Origin: UBA7236 sp043727235
GTDB lineage: Bacteria > Bacteroidota > Bacteroidia > Chitinophagales > BACL12
NCBI GenBank assembly: GCA_043727235.1
Contig: JAYSYX010000384.1
Location: 1-20,194, forward strand
DNA: 20,194 nt
Direction of reading: 5' to 3'
The notes beneath the pieces were generated by a model. The model had not been told where the DNA came from. It was given only the letters and a program-made list of their open reading frames with translations, and did not search any database. Numbering within the stretch: position 1 is the stretch's first letter; every line of letters begins with the position of its first letter. Both the position numbers and the translations under genes were made by a program. Below, in pieces: positions 7,981 through 15,686 of this stretch.

Positions 7981-9468
7981 TCAATTGGAGTGTGCCATTA
8001 TATTTTCGTCAACAGCAATACCTAACCCATTTGCAACAGACATGCCTAATTGAATATCAGCCCGAAAAAAGTGACATAACTGACGATTTATGATCTCATT
8101 TCTTTTTTCACCGGTAATTCCACTCATCGCATCTACGATGTTTTTCACCAGATTTTTTCTGTCCTGATCATTCATCGCTTTGCGATATAATAGGCCAGGC
8201 TGAGTGTAGTGATCATTGTCATTTTCATTTCGATCGAACCAATCGGCAATATTTGAATCAAGCTCCATTGAAGGTTCTTTATAATTTTCATCAACAATAA
8301 TATCGTCAAAACTATTTGGTCTGTAATTCGGATTTGCTCCTCCATTATCAGATACCTGCATTTGTCCATCTCGTTGGTAATTTGCTACAAGATATGGGCA
8401 ACTATTTACCGGAATGTGTTCATAATTCACCCCTAAACGGTAACGTTGTGCATCGGGATATGATAAAATTCTGCCCTGTAACATTTTGTCAGGAGAAAAT
8501 CCAATACCATCCACAAGATGTGCAGGAGCAAAAGCGGCCTGTTCAACGTCACGGAAATAATTTTGAGGAATTTCATTTAATTCCATCTCGCCAACATCTA
8601 TCATTGGAAATTCAGCATGGCTCCAAACTTTGGTAAGGTCGAATGGATTGAACTTAAAATTTTTTGCCTGTTCATTGGTCATGATCTGAATTTTCAGCGA
8701 CCATTTCGGAAAATCCTTCTTTTCAATTGCATTCACCAGATCCCTTTGTGCATGATCGGGATCTACACCACGCATTGCACTTGCATCCGAACCAATAAAA
8801 TTTTTAATTCCTTGTTTAGTTATAAAATGAAACTTTACCCAAACCTTTTCATTGTTATTATTTATGAGTGAAAATGTATGGCTGCCAAATCCATGCATAT
8901 TTCGATAAGAAAATGGTGTTCCTCTGTCGCTCATAAGTATCATTACCTGATGGAGACTTTCCGGATTTAAACTCCAAAAATCCCACATCATAGTAGGGCT
9001 TTTGCAATTTGTTTTTGGATCACGTTTTTGTGTATGAATAAAATGCGAGAATTTCTTCGGATCCTTTATAAAAAATACAGGGGTATTATTTCCAACCAGG
9101 TCCCAATTACCATCTTCCGTATAAAATTTCATGGCAAAGCCGCGTGGATCTCTTTCGCTGTCTGCACTTCCTTTTTCACCTCCCACAGTGCTGAATCGGA
9201 TGAACATTTTGGTTTTCTTACCAACTTCAGAGAATATTTTTGCTTTTGTATAGGCTGTAATATCATGTGTAACCGTGAAGGTTCCAAAGGCTCCGGTTCC
9301 TTTAGCATGTACCACTCTTTCCGGGATGCGCTCTCTATTGAAATGCGCCATGTCTTCATGCAAAAAATAGTCCTGTAATAATATAGGCCCACGCGCACCC
9401 ATCGTCATAGAGTTTTCAAATTCAACAAACGGCCTGCCGCTCGCTGTAGTTAATTTTTTACCTTTCAT
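7981..9468 (-). CDS. katA: Monofunctional heme catalase, small-subunit (clade 3) type
   Basis: A 495-aa cytoplasmic catalase (2 H2O2 to 2 H2O and O2), the usual length for small-subunit, NADPH-binding clade 3 enzymes. The distal heme residues are His54 (motif RVVHAKG) and Asn127 (LVGNNTPVFF). The proximal heme ligand is Tyr337 in the signature GRILSYPDAQRYRLG. These positions are those I recall for clade 3 catalases such as that of Proteus mirabilis. There is no C-terminal flavodoxin-like extension, which excludes the large-subunit clade 2. The gene is divergent from oxyR across a 95-bp spacer holding an OxyR-type site, and its putative -7 box has no matching -33 element, as expected for an activator-dependent promoter. 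Function is essentially certain; regulation by OxyR is a strong inference. Confidence 0.98.
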   Translation of the reverse strand: MKGKKLTTASGRPFVEFENSMTMGARGPILLQDYFLHEDMAHFNRERIPERVVHAKGTGAFGTFTVTHDITAYTKAKIFSEVGKKTKMFIRFSTVGGEKGSADSERDPRGFAMKFYTEDGNWDLVGNNTPVFFIKDPKKFSHFIHTQKRDPKTNCKSPTMMWDFWSLNPESLHQVMILMSDRGTPFSYRNMHGFGSHTFSLINNNNEKVWVKFHFITKQGIKNFIGSDASAMRGVDPDHAQRDLVNAIEKKDFPKWSLKIQIMTNEQAKNFKFNPFDLTKVWSHAEFPMIDVGEMELNEIPQNYFRDVEQAAFAPAHLVDGIGFSPDKMLQGRILSYPDAQRYRLGVNYEHIPVNSCPYLVANYQRDGQMQVSDNGGANPNYRPNSFDDIIVDENYKEPSMELDSNIADWFDRNENDNDHYTQPGLLYRKAMNDQDRKNLVKNIVDAMSGITGEKRNEIINRQLCHFFRADIQLGMSVANGLGIAVDENIMAHSN

Positions 9469-9498
9469 TTTTTATTAATTTTGTAATCTCACTAAAGG

Positions 9499-9506
9499 TA
9501 AACATA
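9499..9506 (-). promoter_or_regulatory. Candidate katA -7 box
   Basis: Read on the minus strand the sequence is TATGTTTA, matching the Bacteroidota -7 consensus TAnnTTTG at all but the last base. It lies about 30 nt from the katA ATG. No TTG is present 19-21 nt upstream, so the promoter would need an activator. The OxyR-type site is centred about 49 bp upstream of this box. Confidence 0.4.
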
Positions 9507-9535
9507 TTTAAATTATAAAAATAATTGATATTTCA

Positions 9536-9543
9536 TATATTTG
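9536..9543 (+). promoter_or_regulatory. Candidate oxyR -7 box
   Basis: TATATTTG is a perfect match to the Bacteroidota -7 consensus TAnnTTTG. It lies 20 nt before the oxyR ATG, giving a very short leader. No good -33 TTG is seen. The OxyR-type palindrome begins 2 nt downstream and would cover the start of transcription, which suggests autorepression. Confidence 0.45.
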
Positions 9544-9544
9544 C

Positions 9545-9559
9545 ATAGATAAAATCTAT
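9545..9559. promoter_or_regulatory. OxyR-type operator half-site in the katA/oxyR spacer
   Basis: ATAGATAAAATCTAT matches the OxyR half-operator ATAGntnnnanCTAT at every specified position and is itself a perfect 6-bp inverted repeat with a 3-nt spacer. The classical E. coli site has two such halves spaced by 7 nt; the expected upstream half (9523-9537) is only weakly conserved. Its location between katA and oxyR, 4 nt before the oxyR start codon, fits activation of katA and self-repression of oxyR. Confidence 0.65.
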
Positions 9560-9563
9560 ATTA

Positions 9564-10499
9564 ATGAATTTACAACAATTGGACTACATTATTGCCGTTG
9601 ATACTTATCGTCATTTTATAAATGCATCAGAAAAATGTTTTGTTACACAGGCAACCTTAAGTATGATGATACGAAAATTGGAGGATGAGTTGGGTGTTAA
9701 AATATTTGACCGTAGTAAACTTCCTGTAAAACCCACGGAAATTGGAGTAAAGATCATCGCTCAGGCAAGACGTGTTGTTGCTGAAGCAGGAAGAATTGAG
9801 GAAATTATAAAAGAAGAAAGTGGAAATATGACAGGTGAGTTAAAAATTGGCATCATTCCAACTCTGGCGCCTTATCTTTTACCAATATTTTTGCGTGAAT
9901 TTCAAAGCTCTTATCCGGACGTAAAATTGACGATTAGCGAGCATACAACCGATAATATTACACAGAGATTGAAGTCAGGTCAAATTGATGTGGGCATTTT
10001 AGCTACTCCATTAAATGATCAAACTATTAAAGAGCAGGTCTTATTTTATGAAAAATACTTTTTGTATGTTAACTCAAAAGAAACAGGGTTCAACAAACAA
10101 TATGTATTACCTGCCAATATTGATATTAATCGCTTGTGGTTGCTGGAGGAAGGACATTGCATGCGTTCGCAGATACTCAACTTTTGTGAATTGAAAAAAC
10201 AGCACGAGGTAACAGAAAAATTACATTATGAAGCAGGTAGTATAGAAACGCTTAAAAATCTTGTTGAAAAAAATTTCGGGATCACTATTATTCCGGAACT
10301 TGCAACATTCAATTTGACTAAAACTCAACATAAACGTTTGCGTTATTTCAAACCCCCATACCCTGTGCGGGAAATAAGTTTGGTTACGCATAGAGAATAT
10401 ATTAAGTATAGGTTAATAGAAGTGCTGAAAGAAACTATTTTATCTGTTATTCCGGAAGAAATGAAAAAACAGCATAAAATGAATGTATTGGAAATTTAA
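9564..10499 (+). CDS. oxyR: Hydrogen peroxide-sensing LysR-type regulator OxyR
   Basis: A 311-aa LysR-family transcription factor. Residues 1-60 form the winged helix-turn-helix (TQATLSMMIRKLEDELGVKIFDR) and residues about 92-300 the periplasmic-binding-like effector domain. In place of a small-molecule pocket it carries the redox pair Cys199 and Cys208 (GHCMRSQILNFC), at the same spacing and, by this numbering, the same positions as the E. coli peroxide sensor, where H2O2 drives a C199-C208 disulfide that activates the protein. T100 of the IGIIPTLAPYLLP strand is also typical. The gene is divergent from katA, the standard arrangement, and has an OxyR-type site just before its start. The start is the only ATG that gives a complete HTH. 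Function is near certain by family plus context. Confidence 0.96.
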   Translation: MNLQQLDYIIAVDTYRHFINASEKCFVTQATLSMMIRKLEDELGVKIFDRSKLPVKPTEIGVKIIAQARRVVAEAGRIEEIIKEESGNMTGELKIGIIPTLAPYLLPIFLREFQSSYPDVKLTISEHTTDNITQRLKSGQIDVGILATPLNDQTIKEQVLFYEKYFLYVNSKETGFNKQYVLPANIDINRLWLLEEGHCMRSQILNFCELKKQHEVTEKLHYEAGSIETLKNLVEKNFGITIIPELATFNLTKTQHKRLRYFKPPYPVREISLVTHREYIKYRLIEVLKETILSVIPEEMKKQHKMNVLEI

Positions 10500-10527
10500 T
10501 TTTTTATAAATTTATATAATAAACCTA

Positions 10528-10818
10528 TCAAATTTTAATCGACTTTACCATTGCATCTTCCATTTTTTTATGAGACCTAAAATGGAATTCTGACTGTTCG
10601 TAATTCTCATCCAAGACAATTTTTACTAGCCCAAATAACCGTTCGCTTCTGCTGATTACGATTGGAATTGGAGTATGTCAGAGATTTTCATTTAATAGGA
10701 TATAGAATAACTCCGGGAATTTGTCTTTTTTTGCAAATTCCCAAAGTTACAGTTTTAAACAATCGGCATCAAAATACTTACATTGACCAGATACTTTGAT
10801 TTTGGACTTGATGTTTAA
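10528..10818 (-). pseudogene. Possible decayed reading frame with two internal stops
   Basis: The 325-bp space between oxyR and the baeRF-like gene has no intact ORF. On the minus strand one frame runs 96 codons from 10818 to a TGA at 10528-10530, interrupted only by TAA (10747-10749) and TGA (10678-10680), and without an ATG near its start. Its last segment reads like protein (PIVISRSERLFGLVKIVLDE, then NYEQSEFHFRSHKKMEDAM). The pattern SRxxxRLxxLVKIVLDEN is loosely reminiscent of RaiA/HPF ribosome-hibernation proteins, but I cannot confirm that. It starts just after the stop of the upstream baeRF-like gene, in an operon-like position. A chance open frame in AT-rich DNA is a real alternative. 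Confidence 0.3.
10715..10742. repeat. 9-bp perfect inverted repeat with T-rich loop
   Basis: GGGAATTTG (10715-10723) and CAAATTCCC (10734-10742) are perfect reverse complements around a 10-nt T-rich loop. No U-tract follows on either strand, so it is not a typical terminator. It lies inside the decayed frame between oxyR and the baeRF-like gene. Confidence 0.5.
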
Positions 10819-10824
10819 TTAGTT

Positions 10825-11208
10825 TTACGATGCACTATAATGGTCTCTTACAAATGCTTCCATTTGATTATCTGACATTTTTTCGGACTGTTTAATTTCA
10901 ATTTTTATTTTTTCATATCGATGATCTTCTTTTAGAAGGTTTAATAGTTCAGATTTTGCATTTGTTGGCCCGAATAATAAAACTTCATCATATTGAAGAA
11001 TATACTTACTTAATTTTTTGTAAAACTCTGATTGTTTATTTTGTTCTTTATTATGCATGTGCGATTCGCCTTTTGATAAAACCTCCCCCCTGACCTGAGA
11101 AGTGAATTCCGATTCTACAGTTTCTACTTTGTGTGCCTCATCAGTAAATTCAAAGGTATGCGCACTTGCGTTATCCATCCAAATGCCTGCTTTTTTTAAT
11201 GGTGTCAT
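10825..11208 (-). CDS. Small protein resembling the baeRF/eRF1-domain type, function unknown
   Basis: A 127-aa soluble protein with no signal peptide. The N-terminal strand KKAGIWMDNASAHTFEF (5-21) and the core motif DEVLLFGPTNAKSELLNLL (74-92), followed by a strand-like IKIEIKQSEKM (101-111), resemble the RNase-H/L30e-like layout of eRF1 domain proteins. There the pattern 'LLxGPxxAKxEL' recurs in archaeo-eukaryotic release-factor relatives of bacteria (baeRF) and in host-attachment-like proteins. A polar segment rich in His, Lys and Gln (about 45-62) separates the two halves. I recall similar short proteins in Bacteroidota stress regions, but none with known function. It is co-directional with the SDR gene 71 bp upstream, so it may share that transcript. 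The coding call is good; a ribosome-associated role is an inference. Confidence 0.72.
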   Translation of the reverse strand: MTPLKKAGIWMDNASAHTFEFTDEAHKVETVESEFTSQVRGEVLSKGESHMHNKEQNKQSEFYKKLSKYILQYDEVLLFGPTNAKSELLNLLKEDHRYEKIKIEIKQSEKMSDNQMEAFVRDHYSAS

Positions 11209-11279
11209 ATTTTAGTTATTAATTGGTTAATAAAATTTCATCTGTTAATCTATTTGTAATATTTAAATGAATTAATTTC

Positions 11280-12038
11280 TTATTGCGCTAGATATCCTCC
11301 ATCAATATCCAGGGAAGTGCCGGTAATAAAGGAAGCGCCATCACTTGCAAGAAATAAGAAACCTTTAGCAATTTCATCCCCTGTTCCAAATCTTTTCATA
11401 GGATGTAAGTTGACAATGGATTGCTTAACTTCTGTATTTTCACTAATTCCACCTTTTGTGAGCAAGGGAGTATTAATAAATCCGGGGCAAATGGCATTAA
11501 TTCTGATCCCCTTTGTGGCATATTCAATTGCTGCAGATTTAGTGAGACCAATAACTCCATGTTTAGCTGCTACATAATGGGCAGAGTTTGCAAAACCAAC
11601 CTTTCCTAATATGGAAGCAATATTTATGATTACTCCTGAATTTTGTAATGACATTTGCGCCAATTCATGTTTCATGCAATTGAATACCCCAGTGAGATTT
11701 ACTCCTATTACCTTTAACCATGATGTTTCGCTCATTTCACCCACAATATTTGCTTCGCCACCTATTCCGGCATTGTTGAGCGCAATATCAAGCTTGCCGA
11801 ATTTATTGACGGTTTTCGATATGGCGTTTTCCACCTGATTATAATCAGACACATCACATGCTATAAATATTGCTTCAGGATTTAATTTAACTATCTCCTC
11901 CATTTCTGCATTATTCGAATCCCCCGAAATATCAGCTATGGCAATATTTGCGCCCTCTTTTGCCACGGCAAGTGCACATGCTTTCCCTATTCCGGAAAGT
12001 CCTCCTGTAATAAAGATCGTTTTATTTTCAAACTTCAT
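11280..12038 (-). CDS. Short-chain dehydrogenase/reductase (SDR), NAD-type
   Basis: A 252-aa classical SDR. The cofactor motif TGGLSGIG (11-18) is followed by Asp36 at the end of the second strand, which usually selects NAD(H) over NADP(H). Further motifs are DV (62-63), NNAG (88-91), and the catalytic set Asn114, Ser142, Tyr155 and Lys159 (YVAAK). The PG motif (CPGFINTPL) and a C-terminal SLDIDGGYLAQ complete the fold. The substrate cannot be told from sequence; likely an alcohol, sugar or 3-hydroxyacyl group. An ATG 45 nt upstream (12083) would add an Ile/Lys-rich tail unusual for the family, so the start at 12038 is preferred; it also leaves room for a 51-aa ORF ending 13 nt before it. The gene lies in the minus-strand run after the glycosyltransferase and may be co-transcribed. 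Confidence 0.92.
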   Translation of the reverse strand: MKFENKTIFITGGLSGIGKACALAVAKEGANIAIADISGDSNNAEMEEIVKLNPEAIFIACDVSDYNQVENAISKTVNKFGKLDIALNNAGIGGEANIVGEMSETSWLKVIGVNLTGVFNCMKHELAQMSLQNSGVIINIASILGKVGFANSAHYVAAKHGVIGLTKSAAIEYATKGIRINAICPGFINTPLLTKGGISENTEVKQSIVNLHPMKRFGTGDEIAKGFLFLASDGASFITGTSLDIDGGYLAQ

Positions 12039-12051
12039 TTTATTGTTGATT

Positions 12052-12207
12052 TTAATTAATATTGAAATTTGGACCTTGGTCAAAAAAAGGCAATACTGTA
12101 CTTATGGTGTGAACAACATCCCCTTTGGGTGCAGAATAGAAAACATTGATACTGATTAGTTCGATCCTCGTTCCGCGTATCTCTAAAATAAGTGGCAATG
12201 TTGTCAT
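12052..12207 (-). CDS. Possible 51-aa protein between the glycosyltransferase and SDR genes
   Basis: A complete ATG-to-TAA frame of 51 codons (MTTLPLILEIRGTRIELISI, then NVFYSAPKGDVVHTISTVLP, then FFDQGPNFNIN). It begins 28 nt after the stop of the upstream glycosyltransferase and ends 13 nt before the SDR start at 12038, so it fills the gap exactly as an operon member would. It has no cysteine, signal peptide or long hydrophobic helix and no match I recognise. The SDR alternative start at 12083 would overlap it. It may be a chance ORF; only the placement favours it. Confidence 0.35.
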   Translation of the reverse strand: MTTLPLILEIRGTRIELISINVFYSAPKGDVVHTISTVLPFFDQGPNFNIN

Positions 12208-12235
12208 GTAATTAAATTTTATTTATTTAAGTAAT

Positions 12236-14653
12236 TTATTGATATAAAAGCTGATCCTTTCTTTTTAATTGCAAATAATGTAAATTCTGATTTCCGTTTG
12301 TGTTCTTCAGTTGTGAAAATTGGTTTGGAACCGATTGAGTATTTATGGTTTTTTCAATACTTAATCTCGCCATAAGATAACTTATAGTTGACTCAGCCCC
12401 CTGATTTAAATTAACATTATTTTCTTCAAGTCCATCATAACAACCACCTGTGCAAGGGTTATATATGATGCGATATAGATGGTTGTTTCCTAGAAACCAA
12501 TTAAAACAAATTTCAGTTTTACGCTTATATTCGGAATCCTTAAATACATTATAAAAATTATTTAAAGCCAATATCGTGTATGCAACATCTATTGGCTGCT
12601 CACCACCTTCATTATGTTCTGCTTGTTGACCTTTGTGTAACCAATTTTTATTGGAAATAACTTTTAATTTATTTCCGTTGAACATTTTTGTGAGTAAAAA
12701 ATCAAAACTTAATTTTGCAACATCCTTAAAATGTTGTTCACCGGTCACCTCGGCAGCACATAACATCGCTTCAGGCAAAATACTGTTAGCATATGTGAGA
12801 TAACTTTCAAACCATTGCCATTCTGCATTGGCCTCATGTTTATACATTTGTTCCAATCTGCTTGCAAATTGTTTTATCAGTGCAATTTGTAATTCTGACG
12901 AATTATACATGTTCTGGAAATACAATCCTTTTATTACGAATGCCATGGCACGGGTAGAATAAATGCCCTGAATTTTTAACAATGCCTTGTGCATTAGATC
13001 CTGAGCATCATTGATTAGTTTTACCGGCAAAATGGAACCTAATGAAATTAAATAACCTAATGCCCAAATTGCTCTTCCATTCGCATCAGCCAGATTGGTA
13101 CTATTATTTTGTTCAGTAAATTTGTTATGTTCATCCACATAATTTAGAAAATAACCTTCCGATTGCAAACAATATTTAATAAAATTGAAATAAATGAGTA
13201 TCAAGGTAAGATCTTCCTGGTCTGAAGTCAATTCAAAATGTTGGCATATCGCAATGAGTGCTCTTGCATTATCATCAAGTGTATAACCGGAATGCATATC
13301 CGGTTGATTAATTTTGGAGAATTGAATTATACCGAAACCCGTAGTTAATTTTTTAACGTGATCAAGATTTACTGGAGGGATATTGTATTTCAATACTATC
13401 CTGTTCTCTGTTATTTTTTCAAATACTCTCGCATGAGCAATTGCTGCATTCTCCCAGGAAGTGGAAGCTATTTTATGTAATCCATTCGCACTTATATTGT
13501 TTCGAAGTTGTTCATCGTTCAGCAGCCCGTTCACAGCTTTCGCAACCTGATCTGCATTTCCGAATTCTACAATGATACCTGAGTCATGTTGCAATATTTC
13601 CCGGGCATGCGGGATGGGCGTTGATATGATCGGACATCCACAGCTGATAGCATAAGAAAAAGTTCCGCTGACAGCCTGATTAGGATCTTTAGAAGTAAAT
13701 AAATATATATCAGTTAGTTGTAAATAATCCAATAGTTCAGGTAAGGGTAAAAATGCATTAATGAATTGTACATGATCTTGTATTCCCAGTGTTTCAATTT
13801 TATTTTTTAACGTTAGCCTGTATTTTTCTCCTTCCAATTTTAAAACAGAAGGATGAGTTTTGCCAATGATGAGGAAAAGGACATTGTCGTTTGCTTTAAT
13901 AATTTCAGGTAATGCCGACAGCGTTGTTTCAATACATTTCCCTGAGCTTAAGAGTCCGAATGTAGATAAAACAATTTTTCCGGAAAGATTGTATTTGCTT
14001 TTTAATTCCGATTTATCGGAATGAGGTACAAGATGTGTTCCATGCTGTATAATGGTAATTTTTTCTTCTGCTATTTTATAATCCTGTTGGAGTATTTTTG
14101 AAGAGGAATTTGTCATGACTATAATAGATTCAGAACGATCTGATAAACTTTGAACGTTGTGCTTCAGATTGTTATCGGGGTTTGGTAAAACAGTATGAAA
14201 AACAAGTATAATTTTTTTAGTAAGCAGTTTTAAAAACTCAGAAAAATTGGATATGAAATTTTCAAAAAAACCAAATTCATGTTGTATCATGATAATTTGA
14301 ATATCATCGTCGTTGTTTAACTCTTCAGCAAGCTCAGTAAAAGCATTTTCATGATTAGTATTTAATCGATATTTAATTTCCTGACCATATTCATGGATTT
14401 CATTTTCTGATTCCAACGGGCATATACTGATCTTAAACGATTCATTGAATTTATTCTCCAGCGCTTTTATCAGATCCTGAGAATAAGTGGCAATACCACA
14501 TTCCCGTGGCGGATAAGAGGTGATAAATAGAATTCCGGGCAAATTTTCAACTGATGGTATTGATACAGGATCAGATGATTTTTTAAGGCCAAATCCGAAA
14601 TTGGAGCCTAGAATTGACTTGGTAGAATATTTTGCATAGTTTAATTTATTCAT
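12236..14653 (-). CDS. Two-domain GT4-type glycosyltransferase with C-terminal alpha-helical toroid-like domain
   Basis: An 805-aa cytoplasmic protein. Residues about 38-415 are a GT-B, family 4-like glycosyltransferase: FITSYPPRECGIATYS (43-58) in the acceptor half, IIQHGTHLVP (201-210) at the linker, STFGLLSSGK (230-239) and the sugar-nucleotide region. There the usual EGFGLPxLEA motif is replaced by NQAVSGTFSYAISCGCPIIS (325-344). Residues about 430-780 are all-helical with repeated motifs such as HSGYTLDDNARALI (454-467), NGRAIWALGYL (525-535), a WQWFESYLTY helix and a terminal NLNQGAESTISYL, which looks like an (alpha/alpha)6 toroid. The start codon overlaps the GH130 stop by 8 nt (ATGAATAA), so the two are translationally coupled. 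It probably builds a glycan that the GH130 partner trims or recycles. Donor and acceptor are unknown; a mannosyl donor is inferred from the partner. Confidence 0.85.
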   Translation of the reverse strand: MNKLNYAKYSTKSILGSNFGFGLKKSSDPVSIPSVENLPGILFITSYPPRECGIATYSQDLIKALENKFNESFKISICPLESENEIHEYGQEIKYRLNTNHENAFTELAEELNNDDDIQIIMIQHEFGFFENFISNFSEFLKLLTKKIILVFHTVLPNPDNNLKHNVQSLSDRSESIIVMTNSSSKILQQDYKIAEEKITIIQHGTHLVPHSDKSELKSKYNLSGKIVLSTFGLLSSGKCIETTLSALPEIIKANDNVLFLIIGKTHPSVLKLEGEKYRLTLKNKIETLGIQDHVQFINAFLPLPELLDYLQLTDIYLFTSKDPNQAVSGTFSYAISCGCPIISTPIPHAREILQHDSGIIVEFGNADQVAKAVNGLLNDEQLRNNISANGLHKIASTSWENAAIAHARVFEKITENRIVLKYNIPPVNLDHVKKLTTGFGIIQFSKINQPDMHSGYTLDDNARALIAICQHFELTSDQEDLTLILIYFNFIKYCLQSEGYFLNYVDEHNKFTEQNNSTNLADANGRAIWALGYLISLGSILPVKLINDAQDLMHKALLKIQGIYSTRAMAFVIKGLYFQNMYNSSELQIALIKQFASRLEQMYKHEANAEWQWFESYLTYANSILPEAMLCAAEVTGEQHFKDVAKLSFDFLLTKMFNGNKLKVISNKNWLHKGQQAEHNEGGEQPIDVAYTILALNNFYNVFKDSEYKRKTEICFNWFLGNNHLYRIIYNPCTGGCYDGLEENNVNLNQGAESTISYLMARLSIEKTINTQSVPNQFSQLKNTNGNQNLHYLQLKRKDQLLYQ

Positions 14654-15686
14654 GTGAAATTTTATTTAGTAATAGTTCTTTTAATAGGTCCGAAAGTTGG
14701 AGAGAGGCGATGGCGATTTGTTCATCTGCGGCTCCATAATATATGTATAAAACATCATCAAATAACGCTGTTCCCGTAGGGAAACAAACATTATTAACTT
14801 CACCGAATTTCTCCCAGGAGAATTCAGGTGTGAACAATGGATATGGTAGTCGTGCTAGTTCTTGTTGAGGATTTTCCAGATCAAGCAGAGCGGCACATGC
14901 AGAATATACATAACCCTGGATAGTATCATGAACTCCATGATAAATAACAATCCACCCATATTCAGTTTCAATTGGAGGGCAACCACCTCCTATATAACTT
15001 ACCTCGTGATCGAATTTTGGTGTCAAAACGATACACTTATCAATATGTAAAAAATAATTTTGCCAGAATTCTGCTGTTAGTTCCTCAAGGTCATGAACAC
15101 AAACCAATTGGATATCTGGCCTTATACGATGCAAAAAATGGAATTTGCCTTTTATTTTTCTTGGAAAAAAAATAATATTCTTATCCCATATATAAATTTT
15201 CTTGCCATTTTTTTCTTTTATTTGTTCGTGTTCATTATATCGAAGATATTTTTCATTGATAGCGCCTTTACATTCGGCCAATCGGCGAAATTCATCATAA
15301 GTTATTTGTGGTGCAAGAATTCCCTTTCGTTCAAATGTTACCAGATCTTCTGAGACAGCTAACGCACCTAGGGCATTTATGCCATCATAAGCGGTGTAGG
15401 TCAAATAATAAAGTTCGTCGATCTTAACTATCCGGGGATCTTCAACTCCACGAGATTCATAATCGAATTTTGGGAATAATATCGGAGTTTCTGAACGCTC
15501 TTGCACTTTAATAGGTCCTTTTAACTTGCAATAACCAATTGTTGAGTGATTTCCCTTACTTACAGCCCGATAAAAAAGATGAACATATTCACCGTCTCTA
15601 ATCGCTGCCGGATTTAATACACCTTCATTTTCGAATCCCAAATCCGATTTTTTGATCAATATTCCTTCTTTTTTTACAGCTATCAT
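14646..15686 (-). CDS. Glycoside hydrolase family 130 protein (beta-mannoside phosphorylase/hydrolase type)
   Basis: A 346-aa protein from the preferred start at 15686 (an in-frame ATG at 15713 would add nine hydrophobic residues and overlaps a -7-like box). The GH130 five-bladed beta-propeller motifs are visible: NPAAI (25-29), ESRGVEDPR (77-85) with catalytic Asp83, HRIRP (186-190), GGGCPPIETEYGW (233-245), YHG (249-251), FPTG (302-305) and YYGAAD (316-321). Family members reversibly phosphorolyse beta-linked mannosides (mannosylglucose, beta-1,4- or beta-1,2-manno-oligosaccharides), or hydrolyse them in some subfamilies; which applies here cannot be read by eye. No signal peptide: cytoplasmic. 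The stop overlaps the start of the GT4 gene by 8 nt. The pairing of an intracellular GH130 with a glycosyltransferase suggests synthesis and turnover of an internal glycan. Confidence 0.9.
   Translation of the reverse strand: MIAVKKEGILIKKSDLGFENEGVLNPAAIRDGEYVHLFYRAVSKGNHSTIGYCKLKGPIKVQERSETPILFPKFDYESRGVEDPRIVKIDELYYLTYTAYDGINALGALAVSEDLVTFERKGILAPQITYDEFRRLAECKGAINEKYLRYNEHEQIKEKNGKKIYIWDKNIIFFPRKIKGKFHFLHRIRPDIQLVCVHDLEELTAEFWQNYFLHIDKCIVLTPKFDHEVSYIGGGCPPIETEYGWIVIYHGVHDTIQGYVYSACAALLDLENPQQELARLPYPLFTPEFSWEKFGEVNNVCFPTGTALFDDVLYIYYGAADEQIAIASLQLSDLLKELLLNKISHE

Noticed and set aside
8172..9398. Several overlapping ORFs of 65-116 codons on both strands inside katA
   Set aside because: They lie wholly within a catalase frame with all catalytic residues; their translations have no family features and are explained as shadows of katA codons.
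12039..12083. N-terminal extension of the SDR to the ATG at 12083
   Set aside because: It adds 15 residues rich in Ile and Lys before the conserved first strand, atypical for SDRs, while Met at 12038 gives the standard N-terminus.
14862..15353. Plus-strand ORFs of 62-86 codons within the GH130 gene
   Set aside because: All conserved GH130 motifs are on the minus strand; the antisense products are low-complexity and overlap each other.
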